The notes under the pieces: model-generated
Told to the model about the DNA's origin: nothing
Database searches by the model: none
The model's input: the letters and a program-made list of their open reading frames with translations, nothing else
Part shown: positions 33,495 to 43,713 of the stretch, piece after piece
Numbering within the stretch: position 1 is the stretch's first letter
Layout: every line of letters starts with the position of its first letter
Made by a program: the position numbers and the translations under genes
Origin: Castanea sativa
Taxonomy: Eukaryota > Streptophyta > Magnoliopsida > Fagales > Fagaceae
Length of the DNA: 64,000 nt
Direction: 5' to 3'
NCBI RefSeq assembly: GCF_040712315.1
Contig: NC_134021.1
Location: 30,683,001-30,747,000 of the forward strand

Positions 33495-33864
33495 GGGCAA
33501 ATTATAACTTACCCACTTGTGGTTTGGCCGAAATTTAAGTTGTTTACCTGTGGTTTGAAATTTGACATTTTACCAACCTGAAGTTAGCTTAGTTAGAGTT
33601 TCGTAACCCACTTATGTTAAAAACATAGTTAAATATGTCATTTTACTCTACTTTTATGTCTCTATCCTCAAAAAATACAAAAAACATAAAAATACAAGAT
33701 CAAATAAAATAAAAAAGAATCCAGCGGAATACTTGCATCATGAGATTTCAAATCATAAGTATGCAACTTAAATTTTGGTTAAACCTCAAGTGGGTAAAGT
33801 GTCAAATTTCAAACCATAACTTATATTTCAGTTAAACCACAAGTGGATAAATTATAATTTACCC
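33495..33864. mobile_element. Mutator-type MITE, 370 bp, perfect 9-bp duplication
   Basis: Inverted arms of about 80 bp start gggcaaattataacttaccc and end with the inverse (aattataatttaccc). AAAAATAAA flanks both sides (33486-33494, 33865-33873). No coding sequence. Confidence 0.9.
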
Positions 33865-34421
33865 AAAAATAAAAGTAAAAAGATAAAGATGTATAAAACT
33901 GCACATCCACACATAACCAACCTAGATTTTAATCGTCCCTGTCCAATGAGAGTGTCGAAAGGGAACCCATGGTGTAGAAACCCAATATTGACATGCATAA
34001 CCAAGTTTATTTATTCTATTACATTCAAATTAAATATCTCATCATAAATTGCAACAATTTCTTTTTCTTTTTTCCTAAGTTTTCTTATCAATAAACAAAA
34101 GTTTTTCAATATTTACTTCCATTATACAATTTAACTAGAAATAAGTTGTATTTTATTGATGAATTTTATGATGATTTGAAAATTTTACATACTCATACAT
34201 GTCTTTTTTTTTCACATTTTTCAAATAAGTATCTTCTTTCAAAACCTTTTAATTTGGTGTTTTGATCTAATATATTGTGACCATTTGATCATGTCTTCCC
34301 ATATGTTCATTTGAAACTATTTCACTGATATGATTATCATTGACTTTTAAGCAAATCACTATGTTAAAATAAACATTATTTTAAAACCTTGTGACTTTTA
34401 AGCAAATTACTTAAAATTTTT

Positions 34422-34804
34422 ATGAAACCTTTTGAACATAGCCACATAGCATTGCACTTAATTTAAAATGTAAGGAAAAAAAAAAAGAATCATATGCTTC
34501 CAAAAGTCACGATTAATTCTTCTTCTTTTTTAATTATGTAAGGAAAAAAATTATTTTTTTAAGAAAACCATTTACTGTTTAGTGTCTTGTTAGTAAATTG
34601 TATATATACTTGAAATTATTATGAATCCTTTTGAACATAGCCCAACAACACTACTTAAAGGCACTTAATCTTGAATGGGAAAAACAGTGTCAGACTTCCA
34701 AAAGCCACAATTTTATTCTTAAAAAAAAGTTATATAAGGAAAAATATTTTTATAAAATTATTTATTGATTAATGTGTTATCAGTAAATTGTATATAAGAT
34801 ATAA
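34422..34804 (+). repeat. Two-copy tandem duplication upstream of a small ORF
   Basis: Copy A starts at 34422 (atgaaaccttttgaacatagcc) and copy B at 34621 (atgaatccttttgaacatagcc). Both keep cacttaat, ttccaaaag, a T-rich stretch and gtaaattgtatata. The period is about 199 bp and the copies are clearly diverged. Confidence 0.75.
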
Positions 34805-34875
34805 AGGTTTAAGTCCTAATTTCTATCCTAAATTAATCTTCAAAATAAGAAAAATTGTTTATTGAGAGGAAATCA

Positions 34876-35136
34876 ATGGGTAAGGAATTGATGAGAAAAG
34901 TTGTGGTGGTAATCATAAATTTGGTTATTCTTATTCTAGTTGAAGTTGAAGTTGAAGCTAATGGCAAAGATTCCCATCCTTCTGGAGGTTATAATGCTGA
35001 AAATTTATTTTATGACTGCCTTAAAGAAAACATTGGTGGTTTTGAAGAAAATCGAGAGTTAAAAGTCCATTGGACTCTTTATAGATTGGGTTACTTCGAG
35101 TTTGTCGTACTGCAAAATTTTGTTTGCAACAAGTGA
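34876..35136 (+). CDS. Possible small secreted protein, 86 aa, unidentified
   Basis: ATG at 34876 opens MGKELMRK, a hydrophobic core (VVVVIINLVILILVEVEV), then EANGKDSHPSGGYNAENLFYDC and a tail ending QNFVCNK. The start looks like a signal peptide, with cutting probable near VEVEA|N. The predicted mature part has two Cys. A TATA-like tract (tatataagatataaagg) lies about 85 bp upstream. The ORF may be a first exon or a gene remnant. I do not recognise the family. The alternative is a chance ORF in AT-rich DNA. Confidence 0.35.
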   Translation: MGKELMRKVVVVIINLVILILVEVEVEANGKDSHPSGGYNAENLFYDCLKENIGGFEENRELKVHWTLYRLGYFEFVVLQNFVCNK

Positions 35137-36157
35137 AGAGAAAAAATTGTATCACGAGATTCAAAAGGTAATACTTTATTACTTTACTGCATCACACACA
35201 CAGATGCGAATAAAAGAGCTTATGCAGGTTGTATTTATGGATGATACAAAAGGATTATAGAAAGAAAGGTCTAAGAACTAGGCATTCTTTCCCTTTGCTA
35301 GTTTGGATAGAATATATTGTGTCTGATGTAGACGTTTATTTCAGCATATTTTTCAGTTTCTTAAATAATTAATAACAACGGGCTTGGTCCTGTTTCTCAA
35401 AAGGTCTGAGACGTCGTCTATACAGAGATTCCAAGAGGTGGTTTTACCATTATTACATACGGTCAGCTCTCTCTCTCTCTCGCCAATATCATTTCATAGC
35501 TAGGTTAAAGCTAGCTGCTATTTACTTAGTTTAAACCCATTTGAAGATTACCCACAAGTATATATTAGAGTGCGAGAAGGGATTTATGATTTATCGAATA
35601 AACGTTTTATGAACTATAAAAACGAAATTTAACCTCATAGACAAATTAAAAGTATAATCTATATATTACTATCCATGCTATCAGCTATGCTTATTGTTAG
35701 ACTGTATGTATGAAAGATTCTAGTTGAGAAGTTCCACAAAAAGAGAGTCTACAAATTTAGGAGATAAAAATAATACCCAAGTTGGCATATATATCCAAGT
35801 TCTCCTATACGTGTGTGTTTCTCAAAAAAAAAAAAAAAATGTTGGCATATATACACGACCTTTAATTTGGTCCATCTAAGCAGATTCTTGAAGCATGCAT
35901 GTGGTTTAACTTTTACTTACGGACAACATAATTGTACCAAAAACTCACTCATTCTATATCTAAAAATGTTTAAATTGGAAAACTGTTTCGAAAGGATATA
36001 TATTTTTATAATTAGATTTTAAATTGGGATCACCAATACACAATTACCTTAACTCACCGCTAGTAGAACCCTTACTCAACCATGGGTGGAGGCATGGGAT
36101 TCTTCCTCGTTCTACTTGGTGGGACCCACTTACAGACACCTGGCCTCAAACCATCGG
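35137..36157. other. Intergenic, no gene seen
   Basis: AT-rich DNA with a short (TC)n near 35468-35482 and an A-run near 35824-35839. No supported coding sequence. Confidence 0.55.
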
Positions 36158-36180
36158 TGTTGATACCACTTGTTGGGGGG
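36158..36180 (-). promoter_or_regulatory. Possible copia primer site and LTR edge (minus)
   Basis: On the minus strand the sequence reads CCCCCCAACAAG then TGGTATCAACACC, the layout of an LTR ending in CA followed by a Met-tRNA-type primer site. The adjoining DNA was not matched to a second LTR, so this is tentative. Confidence 0.35.
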
Positions 36181-36309
36181 ATGAAAACACTTTGGGGAGA
36201 CTTTTTGAGTAGGTAATATAACATATAGAGACACCAATGTTGGACTTCACTACTTAACCAACCAGACTACTCACACATGTGAATATTCCAAAACATACAT
36301 ATCCTTTTT

Positions 36310-36527
36310 AAAAACGCGGTTTCAGCCCATAAATCACAAAACGCAGCCTAAGACCCAAAAAACGCAGCTACAGACTTGGGCTTGGGCTGCGTTCAACCCA
36401 CGCGGCTATAAATCAGGTGCTGTGGGTGCGTTTCTGAGAAACGCGGCCCAACTAGGATCTTAGGCCGCGTTTTTGCAAACGCGGCTGAAAAAAACGCGGC
36501 CTAAGACCTGCGTTTTTTGTAGTGTAG
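36310..36527. mobile_element. CACTA-type terminus, second family
   Basis: The right end reads gcgttttttgtagtg, the inverse of CACTACAAAAAACGC. About 200 bp before it carry repeated aacgcggc / gccgcgtt and cctaagacc motifs. The subterminal motif differs from that at 28383, so the two ends do not belong to one element. No left end was found. Confidence 0.6.
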
Positions 36528-37624
36528 CTATCTTATTGTTCTATAATGTCAACCCTCCGGCTGTTGGGCCAGGCATCTAGCACCCTTTTGTGCCAAGGTC
36601 ATTACCTAAGACATAAACATATACTTCAGTCATGGGGACCAACCAACTTCTATCCAAGGTGGGCATTTAACCAACAAGGACAAGGTGAACATCTATTCCA
36701 TGGAAAAACTGGTACCGTTACCTCTAACGAACAAGCATGAAACATACAGTATGGCATACTCAAAACCAAAGCATAGTAAATTCAATTAATTTGCTTTTCA
36801 AGAAATCTTCATAAATAGCATTGTATATCCAGAGTTTGTTCATAATATAAGATAAAGCACTTGATAAACTTAGTATAACCTTATTTATTTTTAAAAGTAA
36901 CATAATAGATTTTTCCCATTTATTTGGTGCAAGAGAATTATTTAAAACTAAAAACATGAACTACAAAATGCTCACATCACTATCCCTTACCTATAGTCAG
37001 AAAGCAAAGAGTCTTCAAGCTGGAAATGAATCAACTTCTATCACTATTGTCACCTAAACCATAATATAGCACTTGTCACTAACATGCTAAGTTCTAACTT
37101 GATAAAATCATCAACCCTAATTCACTACTAGTCTACTATATGTACTTAATTCCCTCATTACTCTAGTCTTATTAGACTCCCAAAAAATCTTGAGAAAACT
37201 ATCCCAGAGCATACAAGGACACCCAAGTATATCCAAAAAAAAAGGATACATTCCTCATGCAACGCACATCACATTGTAGAAAGGCACGAACCTAGAAACA
37301 ATAGTAGCATGATTTATAACCATCCTTTTGAGAACTAAATAGTAGAACAGAGGCATATAAAAACTCAGCCATGTGTGATACATGCGCAGCATCCATTTTT
37401 AAAACAAATTCATAGCACCCATAACATCAACACTAAACCTTAATTTCACAATCCCTCTCAAGGTTCATCAATAAAACGCAATTTAATTTAAACAAGGATT
37501 TAGACAATTTGCTCCCCCAAGGGAACCACATAACCAACTTAGCCCCTTATTTTTTATTATTCCAATCCTAAAGACTAGAATCTTAACATTAACCACAACC
37601 TAGAACCCAATAATGAAATGAGCA
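36528..37624. other. Intergenic, no gene seen
   Basis: No coding features. The open stretch at 36546-36740 has no recognisable motif. Confidence 0.5.
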
Positions 37625-37987
37625 TTAAATCTAGGCGTAAATGCACTTTTAGTCTCTACATTTTGACGTTTTTTCATTTTAGTCCCTACATTTTAATTTT
37701 ACTACTTTTAGTCTCTAAACCAATTAACGCATGTTATTTTCATCCTTATCATTAGTCAACCGACGGAAATAGCTGAGGTGGCAGCCAGAGGCATTAAAAT
37801 ATTATTAAAAATGTCACATCAGCATCTAATTTTAAAAAAAAAATTGATCAATTTTAACTAAATAAAAAAAGAAAAAACAGAATTAAAAACAATAAGAACA
37901 CAAAAACAAACCCAGAACCAACTAGAACCAAACACAAACTCAAATTTAAAAACACAAAGAACACAAAAACAAATAAAAATGAAGGAA

Positions 37988-38044
37988 TTCAAAATCCCAA
38001 AATGGCAAAGATCGGAGTCTTCTCTGCCATTTTGGGATTTTGAA
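37988..38044. repeat. 20-bp perfect hairpin inside the Pack-MULE
   Basis: Arms ttcaaaatcccaaaatggca (37988-38007) and the exact inverse at 38025-38044, loop 17 nt. The same sequence also ends the right inverted repeat near 38958-38990. Confidence 0.9.
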
Positions 38045-38190
38045 CACAAAAACAAACAAACAAAGAACCGCACCCACCTTCTCCTTCTCCCCAGTCCCCT
38101 CTCACCACATTTCCACCACTTCCCTTTTACACTACTCTCACCTCAACCCTCTCCTCAGAGTCCTCTATTCTAGCCACAACCACAACCGAC

Positions 38191-38310
38191 CCAATTTCAT
38201 TGTTTTCGGCGGTGTTAGATTCATCGGCAACCTCGTCGACATTGAGGACCGTTTAGCCGTCGAGATGTACAACCCCGATCTCGATTCCTGGGACATCTGT
38301 CCTCCCTTAC
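38191..38310 (+). pseudogene. Captured F-box/kelch-repeat protein fragment
   Basis: The frame reads FIVFGGVRFIGNLVDIEDRL then [18 protein letters not shown]. This has the features of one kelch blade (a GG-type motif, then the conserved Y-P-x-x-D-x-W pattern). In plants such blades are found in F-box/kelch proteins, the substrate-binding parts of SCF ubiquitin ligases. Only about 40 residues are present. The frame joins the next fragment out of phase. Confidence 0.7.
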
Positions 38311-38555
38311 TCCCCTCTCCACTGCCGCACATGTTGCTTTGTCCTCAACCCCTTCGCCATCGTCGACTTCGCCGCCAAGATTTGGATCTGCCCTTTCTGC
38401 TTCCAGCGCAACCACTTCCCTCATTACACCACTATCGAGTACTCCCAAGACAACCAAATCGATTAGTCACTGCCGCAACCGCCGCTTCTTTTCTTGTTCG
38501 TGATCAATTCCTATCTCATTGAGAAGAGATGGGGTTTCTAAAGTCTCTGATCTAC
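38309..38555 (+). pseudogene. SEC23: Captured SEC23 zinc-finger fragment
   Basis: In the frame beginning near 38309 the sequence reads [21 protein letters not shown], then [17 protein letters not shown] and TTIEYSQ. These are the zinc finger (two CxxC pairs) and the following strand of SEC23, the COPII coat GTPase activator at ER exit sites. A second part matches the start of the trunk domain (LFLFVI, then LIEKRWGF). A stop at about 38463 and others after 38540 break it. Confidence 0.85.
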
Positions 38556-39767
38556 AAGCTAAGAGCATCTTGAACGTCGCTTAATCCACAAAAATGAGAT
38601 GTGGAGGTTAAATGGCAAAACAGAGGGATTGAGCTGGGTTTGTGTTGGTATGGTTGAGCTGGATTTGTGGTTGAGTAATCGATTATAATATTACAATATC
38701 CTAGGTTTGTGTTTGGTTCTGGGTTGGTGGTTGAGTTGTGTTTGTGTTGAGCAATCAAGTTTTATTACAATATTCTTTTATGATTTTTCTATGGTTAAGC
38801 TGGGTTTGTGGTTGGTTCTGGGTTTATGTTTGAGCTGGGTCTGTGGTTGAGCTAGGTTTGTGTTGAGCAATCAAGTTTTATTACAATATTCTTTTATGAT
38901 TTTTCTGTGTTTGATTTCTGGGTTTATAAGATTTTTTTGGGTTTGTGCTCTTGTGTATTTTGCCATTTTGGGATTTTGAATTCCTTCATTTTTTTTTTTT
39001 TTTTTTGTTCTTTGTGTTTTTTAATTTGAGTTTGTGTTTGGTTCTAGGTTGGTTCTGGGTTTGTTTTTGTGTTCTTTGTGTTCTTATTGTTTTTAATTCT
39101 ATTTTTTTATTTAGTTAAAATTGATAATTTTTTTTTTTAAATTAGATGCTGATGTAGCATTTTTAATAATATTTTAATGCCTCTGGCTACTACCTCAGCT
39201 ATTTCCGTCAGTTGACTGACGAAAAGAACGAAAATAACACGCGTTAATTGGTTTAGGGACTAAAAGTGGTAAAATTAAAATGTAGGGACTAAATGGAAAA
39301 ACGTTAAAATGTAACGACTAAAAGTGTATTTACGCCTTAAATCTATTAATTCCCCATCAACAAAATTCATACATTATAAGGCATAAGGTGCCTAATATTA
39401 AATCAAACATGGGGCCACTTGAACCATCCAATCAAACGTTTTACAAAATGTCTTATGAGTATTCATGGGATAAAAAGTTGCTAATATCATATGTTATTCT
39501 TGGCATTCAAAGACCTAATACCCTAACTTGTTAAATAATGAATATTGAATTTTTAAAAAAAATCAAATTTTTCTCATGAAAAGTAACTTGTTCCAAGGAC
39601 TCATGTCCATGTTCATTAAGAATCACTAAATTCTTCTTTTGAAACATTTTATCAAACAAGTTAAGTGCATATGGAAAGGAACAATATTATGAGAACATTC
39701 AATCTAATCAATACTATTATGAGAACATTGATTTGCAATTTGCCCTATTTAGTTTTTGCTACTTTTT

Positions 39768-40010
39768 AGTTGTGTTGATGGCAAAATTTGTTGAACAACA
39801 CTTTTTAAGGAAAATATTAGGTGAATAGCATACGGTTGAACTTATTTAGTAAGTTAGATTGTTTTTGGAACTTGAGTTCCAACCCAAAATCGAGTTTAAC
39901 AAACTTGATTTCCTCTTGATTTAGTTGTTTGGTGTGGATTTTAAAATTTAAAAAAAAAAAAAAAAAACATGTGGAACTCAAGTTTGCTAAACTTGAGTTC
40001 CAATTAATTT
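39768..40010 (-). repeat. Dispersed palindromic repeat, copy 1
   Basis: This stretch is an inverted, diverged copy of about 60870-61140. It shares ttgttgaacaacac, ggaaaatatta, gtttttggaac and the ggaactcaagtttgctaaac palindrome. An A-run divides it. Confidence 0.65.
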
Positions 40011-40708
40011 CAGCAACCATCCCTACTGTCTCAGCTTTCATAACTCACAAATATATATCAGATCACACACACAAATCAAAGCTTTCCCAACTCTCTCCCA
40101 CACCCAAACTCTCTTTTTTTACTTCAAACCCAACTTTCATTGATCATTTTACAAAATTAAAAGCTTCATTTTTCTTCAATTTGTAGGTAAATATCTAAAC
40201 CTTTTTCAAAAAAAAATTTGTTAGACCTGGTTAATTAAGTTTTCATCTAGTAGATATATACACACATACCACTTTTATAGTGTTTATGAGTAATGTGTTA
40301 TTTGTCCTTTGGTAGACCTGATCCTTTCACACTTTCTGCCACCACATCCACATGGTAATTATTTGAATATAAATATAAAATATTTGACATGCATATAAAG
40401 AAACTCCTTGCAAAATCTATTCAGGAAAAAAAAATGCATGTCGAATGATCTTTGTAAAAAAAATGTAACTAGTTGGTGCAAATGCCTGAACAAATGTTTA
40501 CAGCAATAGTTAAAGATGCAGACACTAACAATGGGAAAGGTGAAAATGTTCATAGGAAATGACTCATAAATTTTCCTATGACTTTTTAGTTAAAGTTCAA
40601 AAAATAAGCAATTATAAAACTTCCCCCATCCCATTTTATGTGTTTGTTTGTGAAGACACAATTATAAATAAAAATTTAAAAGTTATCTTCCTAAAGTGTC
40701 TTAATTTT

Positions 40709-41090
40709 TGTTGTATACATAGGTATATACAAGGATAAGTTGTAATAATGATATTTGAGTTTGGAGAATATGGTTTCATGAAGTGAAAATTCAAGTTCTC
40801 AAATTTTCTAAGTGAAAATTTGAAAATCTAAATTTTCTGGAAATTTTTGCAGAATTTTCTGGTGACTGTTTAAAAAGGTTGAAGAGGTTTCAATCTTTGT
40901 TAACCGTTTTATGAAAAAATAACTAACTCTTCATACGTGCCTTTTCATGAAACATAACCCCTATGGGTATAAATAGAGGCTTATGTTCATTTGAAAAAAT
41001 AACTAACTGTCCATACGTGCCTTTTCATAAAACATAACCCTAGGGTTATAAATTGAGGTTTATGTTCACTTGAAAAAACTAACTAATTCC
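40709..41090 (+). repeat. Partial 5' LTR of copia B with duplicated TATA region
   Basis: It matches the 3' LTR from its start. An 80-bp segment with the TATA box (gggtataaatagaggc, 40964-40979) is repeated at 41001-41080 (gggttataaattgagg); the 3' LTR has it once. The downstream half of the LTR is missing. Confidence 0.8.
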
Positions 41091-41203
41091 ACAAAATAAA
41101 AAACTAAAACTGAAGTAGAAAATCAAAAATATAGGAAAATAAAGATCCTACGAAGCGATAGAGGTGGTAAATATTTTCCTAATGATTTTTCTACATTTTG
41201 TGA

Positions 41204-42044
41204 TGTATGTTTTTAGACCCCTTAAAACACAAGTTGTTTAACCTAGTTATTTAGCCAAGTGATTAACTTAGGTAAATTATTCAACTCTAGGTTAACACAT
41301 GTAAGTCATATCATGCAAAGCAGTGCAGAAAAATAAATAACACACGATATGATAATCCAGGAAAAGCAAACTGGTAAAAAAACCTAGGGAGGATTTAATC
41401 TAGCTATCCTCAAGGTAAAACAAAATCCACTATGAAAGAATTGAAATTTTACAATAACGACTTAGACCACTAATATCCTATTTCTACCTCGAGTAAAAAA
41501 CTTACTACCACGACCATGTGACAGCTCTGAATCCACGGACTACTTCTTTCTCAGATCCACAACATCCACAAGTATACCACTTGTATTTCTTGAAGTTCTT
41601 TATGCAGCAACTAAAACGATCACCAAGCTCTCGACATTAATCTCGATTTTGATAACCCTAAGTATGTATGAAAGAAAAAACATCTAGATCTCACAAGAGA
41701 TTCAAACACACAGTATAAACAACAACCTAAAAACATGGCTAGGGTTTTTTCTTTTATACTTAAGGCAAAACATAAAACCCTACATGTCAAACGGGCTTAG
41801 GCTGAGTTAGAAATTCTACAGAAAAACAATTTGCACGAGCTTCGATCGATCAAGTCTAATTTTCGCTCAATCAAGCTAGCCTTACAGAAAGTGAACAGTA
41901 ATTTTCTACAATTACTCGATTCCAACTTTACATTAAACATACTTTGAGCAGCCTAAATCTAGACTCTAAGTTTTGATCATGGTTTGTCAACATTACACAT
42001 TGAAGTTCTAATACATTTAGATTCTAAATCTTTAGAACCTAACA
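41204..42044 (-). repeat. 3' LTR of the Sirevirus
   Basis: Read on minus it begins TGTTAGGTTCTAAAG and ends AAAAACATACA. It matches 49033-49879 and the solo LTR at 32103. It carries tcgatcgat motifs (near 41842). Confidence 0.9.
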
Positions 42045-42046
42045 AA

Positions 42047-42543
42047 CTCCCCCATTTGGCAATTCGTGACAAAACACAAAATACAAAATGCTCAAAGTTA
42101 CACAAACAGCCCATTACATTAAAAATTCCCAACCAAAAAACAATTCAACCTAACCACTATCTATCAGTTGCAAGTGTAGACAGCAGCACAACTGAATCAA
42201 CCTGTAAATTCCTGAAACACTCAACAAACACATAAACGCATGTGTGAAAAATACAAGTAAAACAAAATAAATTCTTGATTTTGCATAACATAAAATAAAA
42301 GACATATAACATGAATAACCTCATAATATAAATCAAAAGCTAATGTAGCACAATGTGAAACAAGAAACAGAAAAAATAAATAAAATGTCTCCCCCTAACA
42401 TATACATCATCATGAGCCAAAAAGGATATACAAGATGAAGCACCTAGATACAATCTAAAGCTCTAAAGCTCCAAAACAAACAAAAATCTCCCCCTATCTC
42501 CATCCATATGTACTCCCCCTTTTTGTGACGAATTGCCAAAGGG
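42047..42543 (-). promoter_or_regulatory. Polypurine tract zone, four G-rich tracts
   Basis: ctccccc(t/a) occurs at 42047-42054 (next to the LTR), 42389-42396, 42488-42495 and 42513-42520, which is GGGGGAG on the element strand. The zone is also bounded by an inverted repeat: tttggcaattcgtgac near 42055 and gtgacgaattgccaaa near 42525. Confidence 0.7.
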
Positions 42544-42546
42544 CAA

Positions 42547-43713
42547 TCAAGACTCATCATCAAAAGGAGGTGGTGGAGGTGACCGTCTAAAGTTCGTCAA
42601 CTCTGCACATAAAGCCTGAAGCTCTGTGAGGACATACACCAAAAGCTTACCATGAGCCGCCTGAACGGTCATGACAGTGTTCAACATACAACGAATGCTA
42701 GAATCATCCAAAGTAAAAGGTGGAGGATAAGCAGTCGGATCAACAAACGCATCAGCAGCTGGATCACCTGAAGAAGAAGAAGAAGGAGGAGGAGCAACAC
42801 TCGAAGAAGACTCAACTCTAGGGCATTTAGTGCTAGCTCTCATCTGAGCAGCCTTCTGCTTAAGGAAGGTGGCACCTATAGGAGCTATAATGTGTACAGG
42901 CTCAAAAGCAAGAAACTCATCTAAACCTAGATGCAACAAAATTCGATGTATAAACACGGGAAAGAAAAGAGCATGAGCAAAAGAACTACTCCTATGCACC
43001 TCAACCAAAGATGAAATGAAAAGATGAGGAAAACTCATAGGAGCATCTATGACAAGGGCATACAAAAATGCACATCTCTCGATAGGAATGGTGTACAAAT
43101 GTGAGATGGGCTAGATAGAATGGCAAGAAATCCAGAAAAAGAGATAATGAATCTCGGTCAACTCATGAGCAGTGATTCGAGGATCAAAACCCCACTGGAT
43201 AGAAGTACCAGTGAGATATGACATAATGTCATCGAGTGGAGGAGACTCATCGTAAGGATATACAAGATGCTGGACAGTAGGCACTCCAAGAGCCGAAGAC
43301 ACTACTGAAGGAGTAATGGTAAACTCTTCTCCCCTTATCCAATTCTTCACAAACTGAATGTTGGATGAAGTAGAGTGAACAGAGAGATTCAAGTAGAACT
43401 CTCTAATCAAGGAAGCCGGAGGAAGGTGATCTATATCCAACAAAGGTAACCAACCCCTATGCTCAAATTTTCTCCAAATCTCACCATCAAGCTCATCTAA
43501 GACAACTTTTCTCTCAGCCCACACAAATCTAACGATGCTCAACTTCTCATAGGTCTCCTGGTGTTTCTCACTTAGAAACCTCTCACTATCAAAAGCTAGA
43601 GTAGAGGTGGAGGTGGGTTTCCTATTGGCTCTAGTCTTCCTGGTCATGATGCTAAGGTTGGAAAGGGCAGACAGAAAAGAACCAAAGAGAGAAAACAGAA
43701 CAAGAAAACCCAA
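42547..43713 (-). pseudogene. Env-like / plant transposon protein ORF, one internal stop
   Basis: From ATG at 43713 (or MTRKTRANRK, about 43647) the frame runs to 43111, meets one stop, and goes on in the same frame to 42547: about 390 codons. Recognisable parts are RFLSEKHQETYEKL, ALGVPTVQHLVYPYDES, a hydrophobic central part (LFFWISCHSI; LYALVIDAPMSFPHLF), and an acidic/Ser-Pro-rich tail ending RRSPPPPPFDDES. It resembles the 'putative plant transposon protein' domain found in Sirevirus env-like ORFs. The function is not known for the family. It is far better kept than the pol of the same element. Confidence 0.6.

Larger units (their letters stand above)
37634..39336. mobile_element. Pack-MULE with two captured host genes, 1703 bp
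   Basis: Terminal inverted repeats of about 380 bp start with ggcgtaaatgcacttttag and end with the inverse. TTAAATCTA flanks both sides exactly (37625-37633 and 39337-39345), the 9-bp duplication of Mutator-like elements. The interior is a fusion of an F-box/kelch fragment and a SEC23 fragment. No transposase. The same family as 21445-22870 by terminal sequence. Confidence 0.93.

Noticed and set aside
28383..36527. One 8.1 kb CACTA element spanning both CACTA-type ends
   Set aside because: The subterminal motifs differ (tatagtggcg against aacgcggc), and a solo LTR, a hAT-type element and a MITE lie between without any transposase.
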